Shown here in pieces: positions 36,288 to 45,975 of a stretch of 64,000 nucleotides of DNA. This stretch comes from Guptibacillus hwajinpoensis (lineage in GTDB: Bacteria > Bacillota > Bacilli > Bacillales > Guptibacillaceae): NCBI RefSeq assembly GCF_020524165.1, contig NZ_JAIVKU010000004.1:248001-312000 (forward strand), written 5' to 3'. Each line of letters opens with the position of its first letter. The stretch's first letter is position 1. The notes under the pieces were generated by a model. It was not told the origin of the DNA. It worked only from the letters and a program-made list of their open reading frames with translations, and did no database searches. A program made the position numbers and the translations under genes.

Positions 36288-36905
36288 ATGTCGATTTATA
36301 AAAAAGCACTAGGCGAGCATTTTTATCAGCTTCATCCGATGTTACAGAAAAGGTATACGTTCTCAAAACAACATGATTTCTTTGGAACAGGAGTGATGAA
36401 GAAGATTTCCGGTGGTCCTCGATGGCTCTATCCCATATTTTATCTTGGTACTAAGGCGAAACTCCTTTTTCCTGAGAGAGGAACCAATATTCCCTTTCAA
36501 ATTAGAAATACGTTTAGGTGCGGGGTTGATGGAAAAGAACAGGTCCATTGGCAACGTATGTTTTCTTTCGGGCATAAAACGCGTTACTTTAATGCGCTCA
36601 TGACTCTAGATGAGAAAAGGCATATTATAGAAGATTATTTAGGAGAACCTGCGTTACTATATTCAGATCTTGCTTTTCAGGTAAACGGTGATGATGGGAG
36701 TATGACGATTCAATCATTGAATCAGAGAATGGTGCTCGGTCGAAAAGAACTCCCTTTGCCACGATTTTTTCAAGGTCTAGCGACTGTAACTGAACGATAC
36801 CTAGAAGATCGAGAAAGCTTTTATATTCACGTGACGGTGAAAAATCCCATTATCGGAACTGTTTTTTCGTATGAAGGAGAGTTTACAAGTGAGAGCGAAT
36901 CATAA
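36288..36905 (+). CDS. DUF4166 domain protein
   Basis: About 205 aa soluble protein. The pattern MSIYKKALGEHFYQLHPMLQKRY, GTGVMKKISGGPRWLYP and IPFQIRNTF followed by a beta-rich region ending PRFFQGLATVTERYLED is that of DUF4166. Role unknown. ATG 36288 has AAGGAG 7 bp upstream; ATG 36282 is too close. From memory it may correspond to B. subtilis YndH. It overlaps the next gene by 17 bp. Confidence 0.75.
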   Translation: MSIYKKALGEHFYQLHPMLQKRYTFSKQHDFFGTGVMKKISGGPRWLYPIFYLGTKAKLLFPERGTNIPFQIRNTFRCGVDGKEQVHWQRMFSFGHKTRYFNALMTLDEKRHIIEDYLGEPALLYSDLAFQVNGDDGSMTIQSLNQRMVLGRKELPLPRFFQGLATVTERYLEDRESFYIHVTVKNPIIGTVFSYEGEFTSESES

Positions 36906-37629
36906 CTCTTTTCCGGTTAGCCAAATACAAGGAAGGAAAGTGGTTGGGGAAGAAATTCTGAAAGAAATTGCGGATCATACTACTTCTTACAGTGGATTAG
37001 TGAGCGACATGAGCATTTATGAACCCCATCTTGAATGCCATGACCTCTCTCCAACAATTAAACATTTTTATGAACATACAACCGAATACAGATTGTTTGC
37101 TAGTGTAAAATGGTATAGATGGTTTAAACCTCTAGCAATGTTATATCGCTTTTTTAGTCGGAGAATCCTTCAAATCAACCTTCCATTATCAAGGAAGCCG
37201 GTCGAAATGACAGGAGATATTATTTCGGTTAATGAGCATATGGATGGAAGACTTCAGCCAAGAGCCTGGGTAAGAAAAGTGAATGGAGAAGTGTGCTTTG
37301 TTGCCCTTTATTCTTGGCACAAAAAGGGAGACAGAACGTATATGAACATCGGATTACCACTCCCTTTTTCTACAATGACTGGTATTCTTGAATTAAATCA
37401 ATATGGAAAAAGTCTGCAGCTGTCTAGTAGAAAAAAACGCACTTCAACAGCTGATACAGGAACGTATTTATCAACGAAAAATAAACAATTTTCATTACCA
37501 ATTGATGAAGAGTTTTTTGTTGAGCAGGTTGGGGAGGGATCTTTAAAGGCTCAGCACGAGATGAGGATTTTTTTCATTCCCTTTTTAACGATTGATTATA
37601 TGATTCGTCATAAAGTTGTAATGGAGTAG
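36889..37629 (+). CDS. Unknown conserved protein (possibly YndG-like)
   Basis: About 246 aa, no clear membrane segment apart from a moderately hydrophobic WFKPLAMLYRFFSRR stretch. Beta-rich C-terminal half. GTG 36889 has AAGGAGA 8 bp upstream and lies inside the DUF4166 gene. I do not recognise catalytic motifs. Position after a DUF4166 gene suggests the YndG/YndH pair of B. subtilis, from memory and not checked. Confidence 0.65.
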   Translation: MRANHNSFPVSQIQGRKVVGEEILKEIADHTTSYSGLVSDMSIYEPHLECHDLSPTIKHFYEHTTEYRLFASVKWYRWFKPLAMLYRFFSRRILQINLPLSRKPVEMTGDIISVNEHMDGRLQPRAWVRKVNGEVCFVALYSWHKKGDRTYMNIGLPLPFSTMTGILELNQYGKSLQLSSRKKRTSTADTGTYLSTKNKQFSLPIDEEFFVEQVGEGSLKAQHEMRIFFIPFLTIDYMIRHKVVME

Positions 37630-37728
37630 GTTCGACACTGAGAGCGATAGTTCTAGAAGGTTAATTAATTGAGTCAATTTTAAGTGAAACAAACAACGAT
37701 AAGCTGAGAGACAAAGTGAGGTTACAAG

Positions 37729-38367
37729 ATGGTGGATGAGACAGTAAGAATATTTGATGAAAATAGAACCCCAATTGGTGCGGCTTCACGAGATGAGGTA
37801 CATCGAATTGGCCACTGGCATGAGGTTTTTCAATGCTGGTTCGTTCGAAGAGAAGAGGGAGAAATAAAAGTGTATTTGCAGCTTCGAAGTTCCTTGAAAA
37901 AGGACTTTCCTGGTCTCTTTGATATTACAGCTGCCGGCCACTTAATGGAGGATGAATTAGTAAATGACGGAGTGAGAGAAATCGAGGAAGAACTTGGGAT
38001 TCCCGTTTCTTACGATGAGTTGCATCCCTTACTTGTGATGAATGCATCGATCAAGCAAGATGATTTTATTGATAATGAAATCGCAAATATCTTTCTGTTT
38101 GAATACGATCAATCGTTCGATGCATTTAATCTTCAAAAAGAAGAGGTTGCCGGAATCGTTGAAGCTGATTTTGATGCGTTCTATGATCTCTGGATGGGAA
38201 ATCAAACCGACCTTCATGTAGATGGGTTTTGGTTTAATCACAATGGGAAACGAAAGAACCTGACGAAAAAAATAAGCAAACGTCATTTTGTTCCACATGA
38301 ATCCACTTATTATGAAACGATTGTTAAAGAAATGAAGAATTACTTCAGTCAAACACATGGAAAGTAG
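37729..38367 (+). CDS. Nudix hydrolase (IDI-like subgroup)
   Basis: 212 aa. Nudix box GHLMEDELVNDGVREIEEELGI matches GX5EX7REUXEEXGU at about residues 75-97. The N terminus (VRIFDENRTPIGAASRDEVHRIGHWHEVFQCW) matches the isopentenyl-diphosphate-isomerase-like Nudix proteins found widely in Bacilli; the substrate is probably a nucleoside diphosphate derivative but is not defined. GTGAGG and a 5-bp gap precede the ATG. It is followed 12 bp on by a GNAT gene. Confidence 0.88.
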   Translation: MVDETVRIFDENRTPIGAASRDEVHRIGHWHEVFQCWFVRREEGEIKVYLQLRSSLKKDFPGLFDITAAGHLMEDELVNDGVREIEEELGIPVSYDELHPLLVMNASIKQDDFIDNEIANIFLFEYDQSFDAFNLQKEEVAGIVEADFDAFYDLWMGNQTDLHVDGFWFNHNGKRKNLTKKISKRHFVPHESTYYETIVKEMKNYFSQTHGK

Positions 38368-38378
38368 GAGAGATACGT

Positions 38379-38924
38379 ATGGAACAAAAGCAGTTGCCGC
38401 TTGTAACGATTAGAGAACTCTCCCTTTTGGACGTAGAAGATCGTTATCAGTGGTGTCTTGATCGAGAAGTGACAAAGCATTTGAATATGCCTGAAAAATA
38501 TCCACCGTTTACCCGAGAAGAAACAAGCAACTGGATTCAATTATGCATCAATCGAAAAAACGGATATGAACAGCGAGCGATCGTTACAGGAGAAGGAAAG
38601 CACATTGGTTGGGTAGATTTAAAGAATATTGATCGATTAAACGGTCATGCTGAGCTAGGGATTGCCATTGGTGATAAACGCTATTGGGGGAAAGGGTATG
38701 GCGTAAGCGCTATGAATGCGATGCTCGAATGGGGTTTTACTGAATTAAACTTAAATAAGATTTGGCTCAGAGTGGAAATGGATAATGAGAAGGCGATTAA
38801 GTCTTACAAACACAGTGGTTTTGTGGAAGAAGGTATCTTGCGAGAAGATCGCTACCGAGAAGGATGTTACGTCGATCGACTAAGGATGAGTCTCTTGAGA
38901 GGAGAGTTTCAAAACAGCCATTAA
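38379..38924 (+). CDS. GNAT N-acetyltransferase (RimL-like)
   Basis: 181 aa. Acetyl-CoA binding motif A is seen as GIAIGDKRYWGKGYGVSAM (Q/RxxGxG/A type), followed by LNKIWLRVEMDNEKAIKSYKHSGFVEEG. RimL/SpeG-like acetyltransferase of unknown acceptor. GGAGAG precedes the ATG. Likely cotranscribed with the Nudix gene. Confidence 0.85.
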   Translation: MEQKQLPLVTIRELSLLDVEDRYQWCLDREVTKHLNMPEKYPPFTREETSNWIQLCINRKNGYEQRAIVTGEGKHIGWVDLKNIDRLNGHAELGIAIGDKRYWGKGYGVSAMNAMLEWGFTELNLNKIWLRVEMDNEKAIKSYKHSGFVEEGILREDRYREGCYVDRLRMSLLRGEFQNSH

Positions 38925-39066
38925 TCTTGAAATGGTTCATTAAAATTCTCATACTTAACTAATCAATGAATTTTTTGCCTATTATTGTCATATTTTGTGT
39001 TATACTATCAGTTGTATAATGATATTATTCTATTTAACTTAAATTAATTGCTAAAGGAGAAGCCGT

Positions 39067-39414
39067 ATGAATTGGTATTTGAAAGTATTAAAGAATTACG
39101 TGAACTTCCAGGGAAGAGCGAGACGTAAAGAATACTGGATGTTTACTCTTTTTAACATTATTATCTCAGTTGTCCTAACTCTAGTAGAAACGGTGGCTGA
39201 TATTTCTCCATTTTTAACAGGGATTTATTCTTTATTCATCCTTTTACCGGGCCTTGCTGTAACAGTTCGCAGATTGCATGATACAGGTCGAAGCGGCTGG
39301 TGGATATTGATTGGTCTTATTCCTCTTATTGGTAGTATTGTTATTCTTGTTTTCACTTGTCTTGAGAGTGAGCGAGAAGAAAATCGATTCGGTTCTAATC
39401 CAAAAGCAGCTTAG
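39067..39414 (+). CDS. DUF805 membrane protein
   Basis: 115 aa. The DUF805 pattern is complete: NYVNFQGRARRKEYWMF, three hydrophobic helices and VRRLHDTGRSGWWIL. Function unknown. AAAGGAG lies 8 bp before the ATG. The upstream 140 bp are AT-rich with a TATAAT at about 39019. A weak hairpin without T run (39447-39473) follows. Confidence 0.88.
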   Translation: MNWYLKVLKNYVNFQGRARRKEYWMFTLFNIIISVVLTLVETVADISPFLTGIYSLFILLPGLAVTVRRLHDTGRSGWWILIGLIPLIGSIVILVFTCLESEREENRFGSNPKAA

Positions 39415-39529
39415 TTTGTCGAAATTCAAAGAAAGACATTTCATTAAACCGCTAATCCATTCGATTGGCGGTTAGTCGTCTAGTTAGAATAGATCCAACT
39501 TGATTATTCAACACATTGGAGAGATGATT

Positions 39530-40090
39530 GTGAACCCGATATTAATGGAAGTTGAAACGTCTCTTGAAACAGAACGACTAACGTTAAGAATGCCCCAGCC
39601 TGGTGATGGTGAAGTAGTTAATGAAGCGATTCGCTCTTCCATAGATGAATTAAGACCATGGCTAGGTTTTGCGCGAGTAACACCAACTCCTGAAGAGACG
39701 GAAATTAACACAAGAGAAGCGCATGTTAAGTTTTTAAAGCGTGAAAATTTAAGGTATCTCGTTTTTTTGAAAGAAACAAATGAGTTTGTAGGTTCAACTG
39801 GTTTTCATAACATTGATTGGGATGTTCCAAAACTTGAAATAGGATATTGGATGGCAACGTGTCAGAGTGGCCATGGCTATATGACAGAAGCAGTTCAAAA
39901 ACTTACTCAATATGCTCATCAGGGTTTGGGATGTAGAAGAGTTGAAATTCAGTGTGATCGAGAGAACGAGCGGAGTCGTGCAATTCCTGAACGATTAGGT
40001 TACCTTCTTGAGGGAACGCTCAAAAATGATGATTTGTCTATTGATGGGGAGCGCATAACGGATACTTGTATCTACTCAAGTACCATTTGA
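39530..40090 (+). CDS. GNAT N-acetyltransferase (RimJ/RimL type)
   Basis: About 186 aa. ETERLTLRMPQPGDG opening, LEIGYWMATCQSGHGYMTEAV motif A and CRRVEIQCDRENERSRAIPERLGYLLEG motif B. Acceptor unknown, possibly ribosomal protein N termini or small molecules. GTG 39530 has GGAGAG upstream; ATG 39545 is an alternative. Confidence 0.82.
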   Translation: MNPILMEVETSLETERLTLRMPQPGDGEVVNEAIRSSIDELRPWLGFARVTPTPEETEINTREAHVKFLKRENLRYLVFLKETNEFVGSTGFHNIDWDVPKLEIGYWMATCQSGHGYMTEAVQKLTQYAHQGLGCRRVEIQCDRENERSRAIPERLGYLLEGTLKNDDLSIDGERITDTCIYSSTI

Positions 40091-40103
40091 AGTTACTGCT
40101 AAT

Positions 40104-40156
40104 AAAAACGCATGGCTGATCGATCTTTGGGGATCGAATAGCCGTGCGTTTTTTTT
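40104..40156. terminator. Bidirectional terminator between GNAT and SDR genes
   Basis: Long imperfect stem: AAACGCAtGGCT..TCGATC pairs with GGATCGAatAGCCgTGCGTTT, with A run before and TTTTTTTT after. Confidence 0.85.
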
Positions 40157-40164
40157 ATGGTTGC

Positions 40165-40968
40165 TTAGCGCATTACGCTTCCGCCTGAAATCTTCAAAGA
40201 TTCCCCAACAATGTTTTCAGAGGCGTTTGATAAGAGATAAACGATGCTGTTCGCTACTTCTTCGGGTTGTGTAATTCGTCCTGAAGGCATCGCTTCCTCC
40301 ACAGCTTTTAATTCTTCTTCAAAGCTTTTATTTTCTCTTTTCCCTTTTGACTCAATGCTGTTTCTTCCCATTTCTGTATCAACAAATCCAGGGCAGACGG
40401 CGTTCACTCTAATGCCATCTCGAATTGCCTCGTGTGCAAAGGACTGAGTAAAACCGGTGATCGCAAATTTTGAAGCACTATAGGCCGTGTTTCCGAAAGT
40501 TCCTCGAAGTCCGGACAGAGAAGAGAGGTTCACAATAGAACCTTTTTTCTTATTTTCACGCATTTTATTATAAACGAGCTGTGTTAATAAAACCGTTGAG
40601 AAATAATTGAGTTCCATTACCTTACGAAGGTCTTCTTCGTGTAATTGATCGAGCGTATCGCCGCCACCAATTCCAGCTGAATTTACTAATCCGGTAATCT
40701 CTCCTCTTTCTTTAATCGCATTTTCAATTAGGTTCGCACGATCCTGTTCGTCGTTTAAATCGGCTGGAAGAATGGTCACTTTAGCATCCGCAACTAACTT
40801 TTCACATTCGGCCTTTAACCCTTCTAATTTCTCTTTATTTCTTCCAGTGATTGTAATGGAAGCCCCTGCTTGAACAGCGGCTTTTGCCGTTTCGTATCCA
40901 ATCCCACCAGTTGCTCCAGTGATTAGCACATGTTCTTGTTTGAGTGCATCTTCTTTAAAAATGGTCAT
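40165..40968 (-). CDS. Short-chain dehydrogenase/reductase
   Basis: 267 aa classical SDR. TGATGGIGYETAKAA cofactor motif, NSAGIGGG, catalytic Ser region VNLSSLSGLRGT and YSASK, and the C-terminal PGFVDTEMG plus VGESLKISGG. Likely NAD(P)-dependent oxidoreductase of unknown substrate. AAAGGAGG precedes the ATG. Monocistronic. Confidence 0.88.
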   Translation of the reverse strand: MTIFKEDALKQEHVLITGATGGIGYETAKAAVQAGASITITGRNKEKLEGLKAECEKLVADAKVTILPADLNDEQDRANLIENAIKERGEITGLVNSAGIGGGDTLDQLHEEDLRKVMELNYFSTVLLTQLVYNKMRENKKKGSIVNLSSLSGLRGTFGNTAYSASKFAITGFTQSFAHEAIRDGIRVNAVCPGFVDTEMGRNSIESKGKRENKSFEEELKAVEEAMPSGRITQPEEVANSIVYLLSNASENIVGESLKISGGSVMR

Positions 40969-41036
40969 GATTTCTTCCTCCTTTTTTGTTCTAGCCCTTT
41001 TTCCCGTTTAAAGACTTATAAAACCTTCCGAAATTG

Positions 41037-41067
41037 AAAAGACAGGTAGCCAGTAGCTACCTGTCTT
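41037..41067 (-). terminator. Terminator of the neutral protease gene
   Basis: Stem AAGACAGGTAGC / GCTACCTGTCTT with a 5-nt loop followed on the minus strand by TTTTC, 11 bp after the protease stop. The same arm sequence recurs in the terminator at 47314. Confidence 0.85.
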
Positions 41068-41077
41068 ACAGAAGTTG

Positions 41078-42760
<1,683 letters not shown>

Positions 42761-42864
42761 TTACTTTATCACGAAAGTTTTAATATTCAAACTATTTTAA
42801 CAATTATTGATATTTATGACCTATTCTTTCGTATGTATTAGTAGGTCTATTTACCTGTAACATC

Positions 42865-42881
42865 ATGACCGTATAGGTCAT
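42865..42881. other. Palindrome between npr and yqjW
   Basis: ATGACC-GTATA-GGTCAT is a perfect 6-bp inverted repeat in the 308-bp region between the divergent protease and yqjW genes. It could be an operator for either gene; no regulator can be named. Confidence 0.3.
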
Positions 42882-42952
42882 TAGACTCGAACTTTTCTAT
42901 CGCAAGATCCAACTTTAAAGTCGTAACCTTTTTGATTGGAAGAAAGTACTTA

Positions 42953-43011
42953 TTGTAAAGGGAACGTATATTCGAGTAAAATACGGGTATAGATAAAGAG
43001 AACAAATGTTC
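42953..43011 (+). promoter_or_regulatory. LexA (DinR)-controlled promoter of yqjW-yqjX
   Basis: A -35 TTGTAA (42953) and -10 TAAAAT (42977) are 18 bp apart. GAACGTATATTC (42962-42973, one mismatch to GAACN4GTTC) lies in the spacer, and GAACAAATGTTC (43000-43011, perfect) lies just downstream. Two LexA boxes around the promoter imply SOS induction. Confidence 0.8.
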
Positions 43012-43038
43012 TTAGTGATGAAAAGGAGGGGGATACAA

Positions 43039-44295
43039 GTGGATTATTCGCAATTTCCAAAGAAAACAATTCTGTGTATTGATATGAAAAGCTTCTATGC
43101 TAGCTGCTCAGCGGTAGAGATGGGGCTTGATCCGCTTACGTGTTATCTTGCAGTTGTTGGTGACGTGGAACGACAGGGAAGTGTTGTGCTAGCGGCTTCT
43201 CCAGCCCTAAAAAAAGAATTTGGGATTCGTACAGGGAGCAGGTTGTTTGAAATCCCAAATGACAAGAGAATTCATATCGTTAACGCAAAGATGTCCTCTT
43301 ATTTGAGACAGTCAATGGAAATAACGAGGCTTTTTCATCGTTATGTACCATCAGAATGTATCCATACGTACAGTGTTGACGAATCGTTTTTGCAGGTTGA
43401 TGGGACAGAACGACTATGGGGAGATAAATTTGAAGTGGCTCATAAAATCAAAAATGAAATAAGCGAGACATTTGGCTTACCAAGCGCAATTGGAATTGGA
43501 CCGAATCTTTTGATGGCAAAGCTTTGTCTGGATCTTGAAGCGAAGGAAAAAGGGGTAGCAGAGTGGACGTATGAAGATATTCCGAGAAAACTGTGGCCGC
43601 TTTCCCCACTTAGTCAAATGTGGGGAATTGGAGCGCGTGTTGAACGTACGTTAAACCGAATGGGGATACGAAATGTCAAGCAGCTGGCTCACTATCCGCT
43701 TCACTTATTAGAAGAGAAATTTGGTGTCATGGGGAATCAACTCTATCATCATGCGTGGGGAGTCGACCTTTCTGAAATGGGCGCGCCCATTATGCAAGGA
43801 CAGATTAGTTTTGGGAAAAGTCAGATCTTGTTAAGGGATTATCATGATCAAAAGGAAATTCAACACGTGATTCTTGAAATGAGTGAAGAAGTGGCGAGAC
43901 GTGCTAGAAGAGCCGGGAAAGCAGGACGTACGATTAGTCTAGGGATTAGTTATAGTAAAGAAGAAGGTGGCGGAGGCTTTCATCGCTCAAGGAGTGTTGA
44001 TGGACCAACAGCGATTACGCTTGAAGTCTACCGCGTATGTCTTCAGCTATTTGAGGAATTTTATGAAAGAAAAACGGTTCGAAAAATTTCCATCACTCTT
44101 TCGAATATTTGCAATGATGAGGAAGTGCAGTTGGATTTATTTAACACTGCTCGACCGAAGCAGCGAGACCTTGGATATGTGATGGATTCCATTAGAGAGA
44201 AATACGGCTCGGATGCTCTGCTACGCGCTGTTTCTTACACCAAAGCTGGTACAGCATTACACAGAAGTAAACTTGTCGGTGGGCATAAAGCCTAA
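43039..44295 (+). CDS. yqjW: Y-family DNA polymerase, UvrX/YqjW type
   Basis: About 418 aa. Catalytic motifs CIDMKSFYASCSAVE and YSVDESFLQVDG, SAIGIGPNLLMAKLCLD palm block, HhH region MWGIGARVERTL and a clamp-binding motif VQLDLF at the C terminus. These translesion polymerases are SOS-inducible, fitting the LexA boxes upstream. GTG 43039 has AAAAGGAGGGGG 7 bp upstream. Operon with the YolD-like yqjX. Confidence 0.93.
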   Translation: MDYSQFPKKTILCIDMKSFYASCSAVEMGLDPLTCYLAVVGDVERQGSVVLAASPALKKEFGIRTGSRLFEIPNDKRIHIVNAKMSSYLRQSMEITRLFHRYVPSECIHTYSVDESFLQVDGTERLWGDKFEVAHKIKNEISETFGLPSAIGIGPNLLMAKLCLDLEAKEKGVAEWTYEDIPRKLWPLSPLSQMWGIGARVERTLNRMGIRNVKQLAHYPLHLLEEKFGVMGNQLYHHAWGVDLSEMGAPIMQGQISFGKSQILLRDYHDQKEIQHVILEMSEEVARRARRAGKAGRTISLGISYSKEEGGGGFHRSRSVDGPTAITLEVYRVCLQLFEEFYERKTVRKISITLSNICNDEEVQLDLFNTARPKQRDLGYVMDSIREKYGSDALLRAVSYTKAGTALHRSKLVGGHKA

Positions 44296-44309
44296 AGGGG
44301 GGATGATTC

Positions 44310-44639
44310 ATGATTCGTGACCGTGGAAATATAAAGTGGACATCAATGATGTTACCTGAGCATGTGAAAGAGCTACGTGATTGGAAAGAAGAAGAGAAAA
44401 GAAATCAGATGCCTGTACTGGATGAGCAAAAGATAGAAGAAATGAACGAAGTGATATGCGAAGCAATGGAATTCCATTGGTCCTTGTGCTTCCACTATTT
44501 TAAAAATGGTGAAAAGCACGTCCTCTCTGGCTACGTACATTATGTTGACCCAATGACGAAAGAGCTACGAGTGATTGATCATCAGGAACAAAAGAGAAAC
44601 GTTAAATTGATGGACCTTCTCCATGTTGAAATAGAATGA
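44310..44639 (+). CDS. yqjX: YolD-like protein (YqjX)
   Basis: 109 aa. RDRGNIKWTSMMLPEHVKELR is the YolD-family opening, followed by a charged helix and a beta-rich end. YolD-like proteins are encoded with UvrX/YqjW-type polymerases and are thought to act with them, by analogy with UmuD partners. AAAGGGGGG precedes the ATG; 14 bp from yqjW. Confidence 0.9.
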   Translation: MIRDRGNIKWTSMMLPEHVKELRDWKEEEKRNQMPVLDEQKIEEMNEVICEAMEFHWSLCFHYFKNGEKHVLSGYVHYVDPMTKELRVIDHQEQKRNVKLMDLLHVEIE

Positions 44640-44788
44640 AAAAAATGGATGTACACCCTGGATTGTAAAAAAGTTTTTCATTCCCTGATTGGGGTAAAAT
44701 ACGTATAACGTTAAACTTTTAGTGCGGCTTCATTCAGGAAGCGGCGACACCAGGGTAAGTAAAATCAAAATCCGGAGTGAGATGACAG

Positions 44789-45628
44789 ATGTTATTAGCT
44801 CAAAGCATGAAACAACATACGGAGAAAATTAAGGGAATTGACATTCATTATGAGTATTATAGAAATGATGAGGCGGTTGATCGGCCAGTTATCACCCTGC
44901 TTCATGGGTTTTTATCGTCAAGCTTTAGCTTTAGAAAATTAATCCCCTTACTCACAAAGGCATACAATGTCGTTGCAATCGATCTTCCACCATTTGGGAA
45001 AAGTGAGAAGTCTTATCACTTTGTGCATTCTTACCAAAATTATGCGGAAGTGGTTGTTGAACTATTGGAAAGACTTTCGATTGAACATACGGTCATGATC
45101 GGTCATTCAATGGGCGGGCAGGTAGCGATGAGAGCATCCACGCTAAAAAAAGATTTTGTAAGTAAAAATATTTTGCTATGTAGCTCAGGTTATCTTGAGA
45201 AAGCCAAGCAGAGTCTCGTTTATACGTCTTACTTACCTTTTTTCTCTGTCTACTTAAAACGCTGGCTTTATCGAAAAGGAGTAAGAGGAAATTTGCTTAA
45301 TTGTGTTTATGACCCTGCTCTTATTGATGAAGAAATGATGGATGGTTATATTCAACCCTTCTTTCATGAAGGGATATTTAGATCGTTGGTCCGTATGATT
45401 CGTGATCGAGAAGGCGACCTTTCTGAAGCTGAGTTAAACCAAATTCATACTCCGAGCCTCTTAATATGGGGTGAAAATGACAGGGTTGTGCCATTGAACA
45501 TAGGGAAGCGTTTAAGCAACGATCTACCAAATGCCGAGTTGATCGTTTATAAAAAAACCGGACACCTTCTACCTGAGGAGCGACCAGCATCAATTATGAA
45601 AGACATTGAGCAATTTTTAACTCGTTAG
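44789..45628 (+). CDS. yqjL: Alpha/beta hydrolase (YqjL)
   Basis: 279 aa. Oxyanion strand TLLHGFLSSSFSFRKLIPLL, nucleophile elbow GHSMGG (Ser), acid in WGENDRVVP and His in TGHLLPEERP. The sequence resembles B. subtilis YqjL as I remember it, a hydrolase linked to paraquat resistance. In B. subtilis yqjL follows yqjK; here it lies after yqjX, so it has moved. GGAGTGAG precedes the ATG at a rather long spacing; ATG 44807 is an alternative. Confidence 0.8.
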   Translation: MLLAQSMKQHTEKIKGIDIHYEYYRNDEAVDRPVITLLHGFLSSSFSFRKLIPLLTKAYNVVAIDLPPFGKSEKSYHFVHSYQNYAEVVVELLERLSIEHTVMIGHSMGGQVAMRASTLKKDFVSKNILLCSSGYLEKAKQSLVYTSYLPFFSVYLKRWLYRKGVRGNLLNCVYDPALIDEEMMDGYIQPFFHEGIFRSLVRMIRDREGDLSEAELNQIHTPSLLIWGENDRVVPLNIGKRLSNDLPNAELIVYKKTGHLLPEERPASIMKDIEQFLTR

Positions 45629-45666
45629 TTAAGCCGGACGGCTGTAAAAGTAGAGAGGATTTTCCG

Positions 45667-45698
45667 AATAAGCTCCTTTTTATAAAAGGAGTTTATTT
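45667..45698 (+). terminator. Terminator after yqjL
   Basis: Stem CTCCTTTT / AAAAGGAG with a 2-nt loop and flanking ATAA / TTAT pairing, then TTATTTTC. Confidence 0.65.
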
Positions 45699-45806
45699 TC
45701 ATGAAGGTGGAAAGAGTTGACGCAGTTGAATCGGGCATGATAAAGTAAAGCTCGTTCGTGAAATTCTAATCAATTCTGAGCTCATGCTCATTCATAACTG
45801 TATATT

Positions 45807-45942
45807 TCTTATTAAGAGAAGTGGAGGGATCTGGCCCGAAGAAGCTTCAGCAACCTCTGTCGATCAGAAAGGTGCTGCTTCCAGCAAGAGAGATCTTGAG
45901 AGATAAGAGCAAAAGCCCTCTTCTCTTGAAGTGGGCTTTTTT
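45807..45942 (+). promoter_or_regulatory. SAM riboswitch (S-box) leader
   Basis: The S-box core is clear: TTCTTATTAAGAGAAGTGGAG closing P1, then GGGATCTGGCCCGAAGAAGC, CAGCAACC, the AAAGGTGCT element and TTGAGAGATAAGAGC restoring P1. A terminator (AAAGCCC..TTC / GAA..GGGCTTTTTT, 45911-45942) follows. High SAM should stop transcription. A promoter TTGACG / TAAAGT with 18-bp spacing lies at 45717-45746. Confidence 0.93.
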
Positions 45943-45975
45943 CATGCAGTAGTAAAGAAAAAGGAGATAGAGAGA

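Noticed and set aside
45931..45975. Upstream extension of the NhaC/MetT frame
   Set aside because: It begins inside the S-box terminator; ATG 45976 follows AAGGAG.
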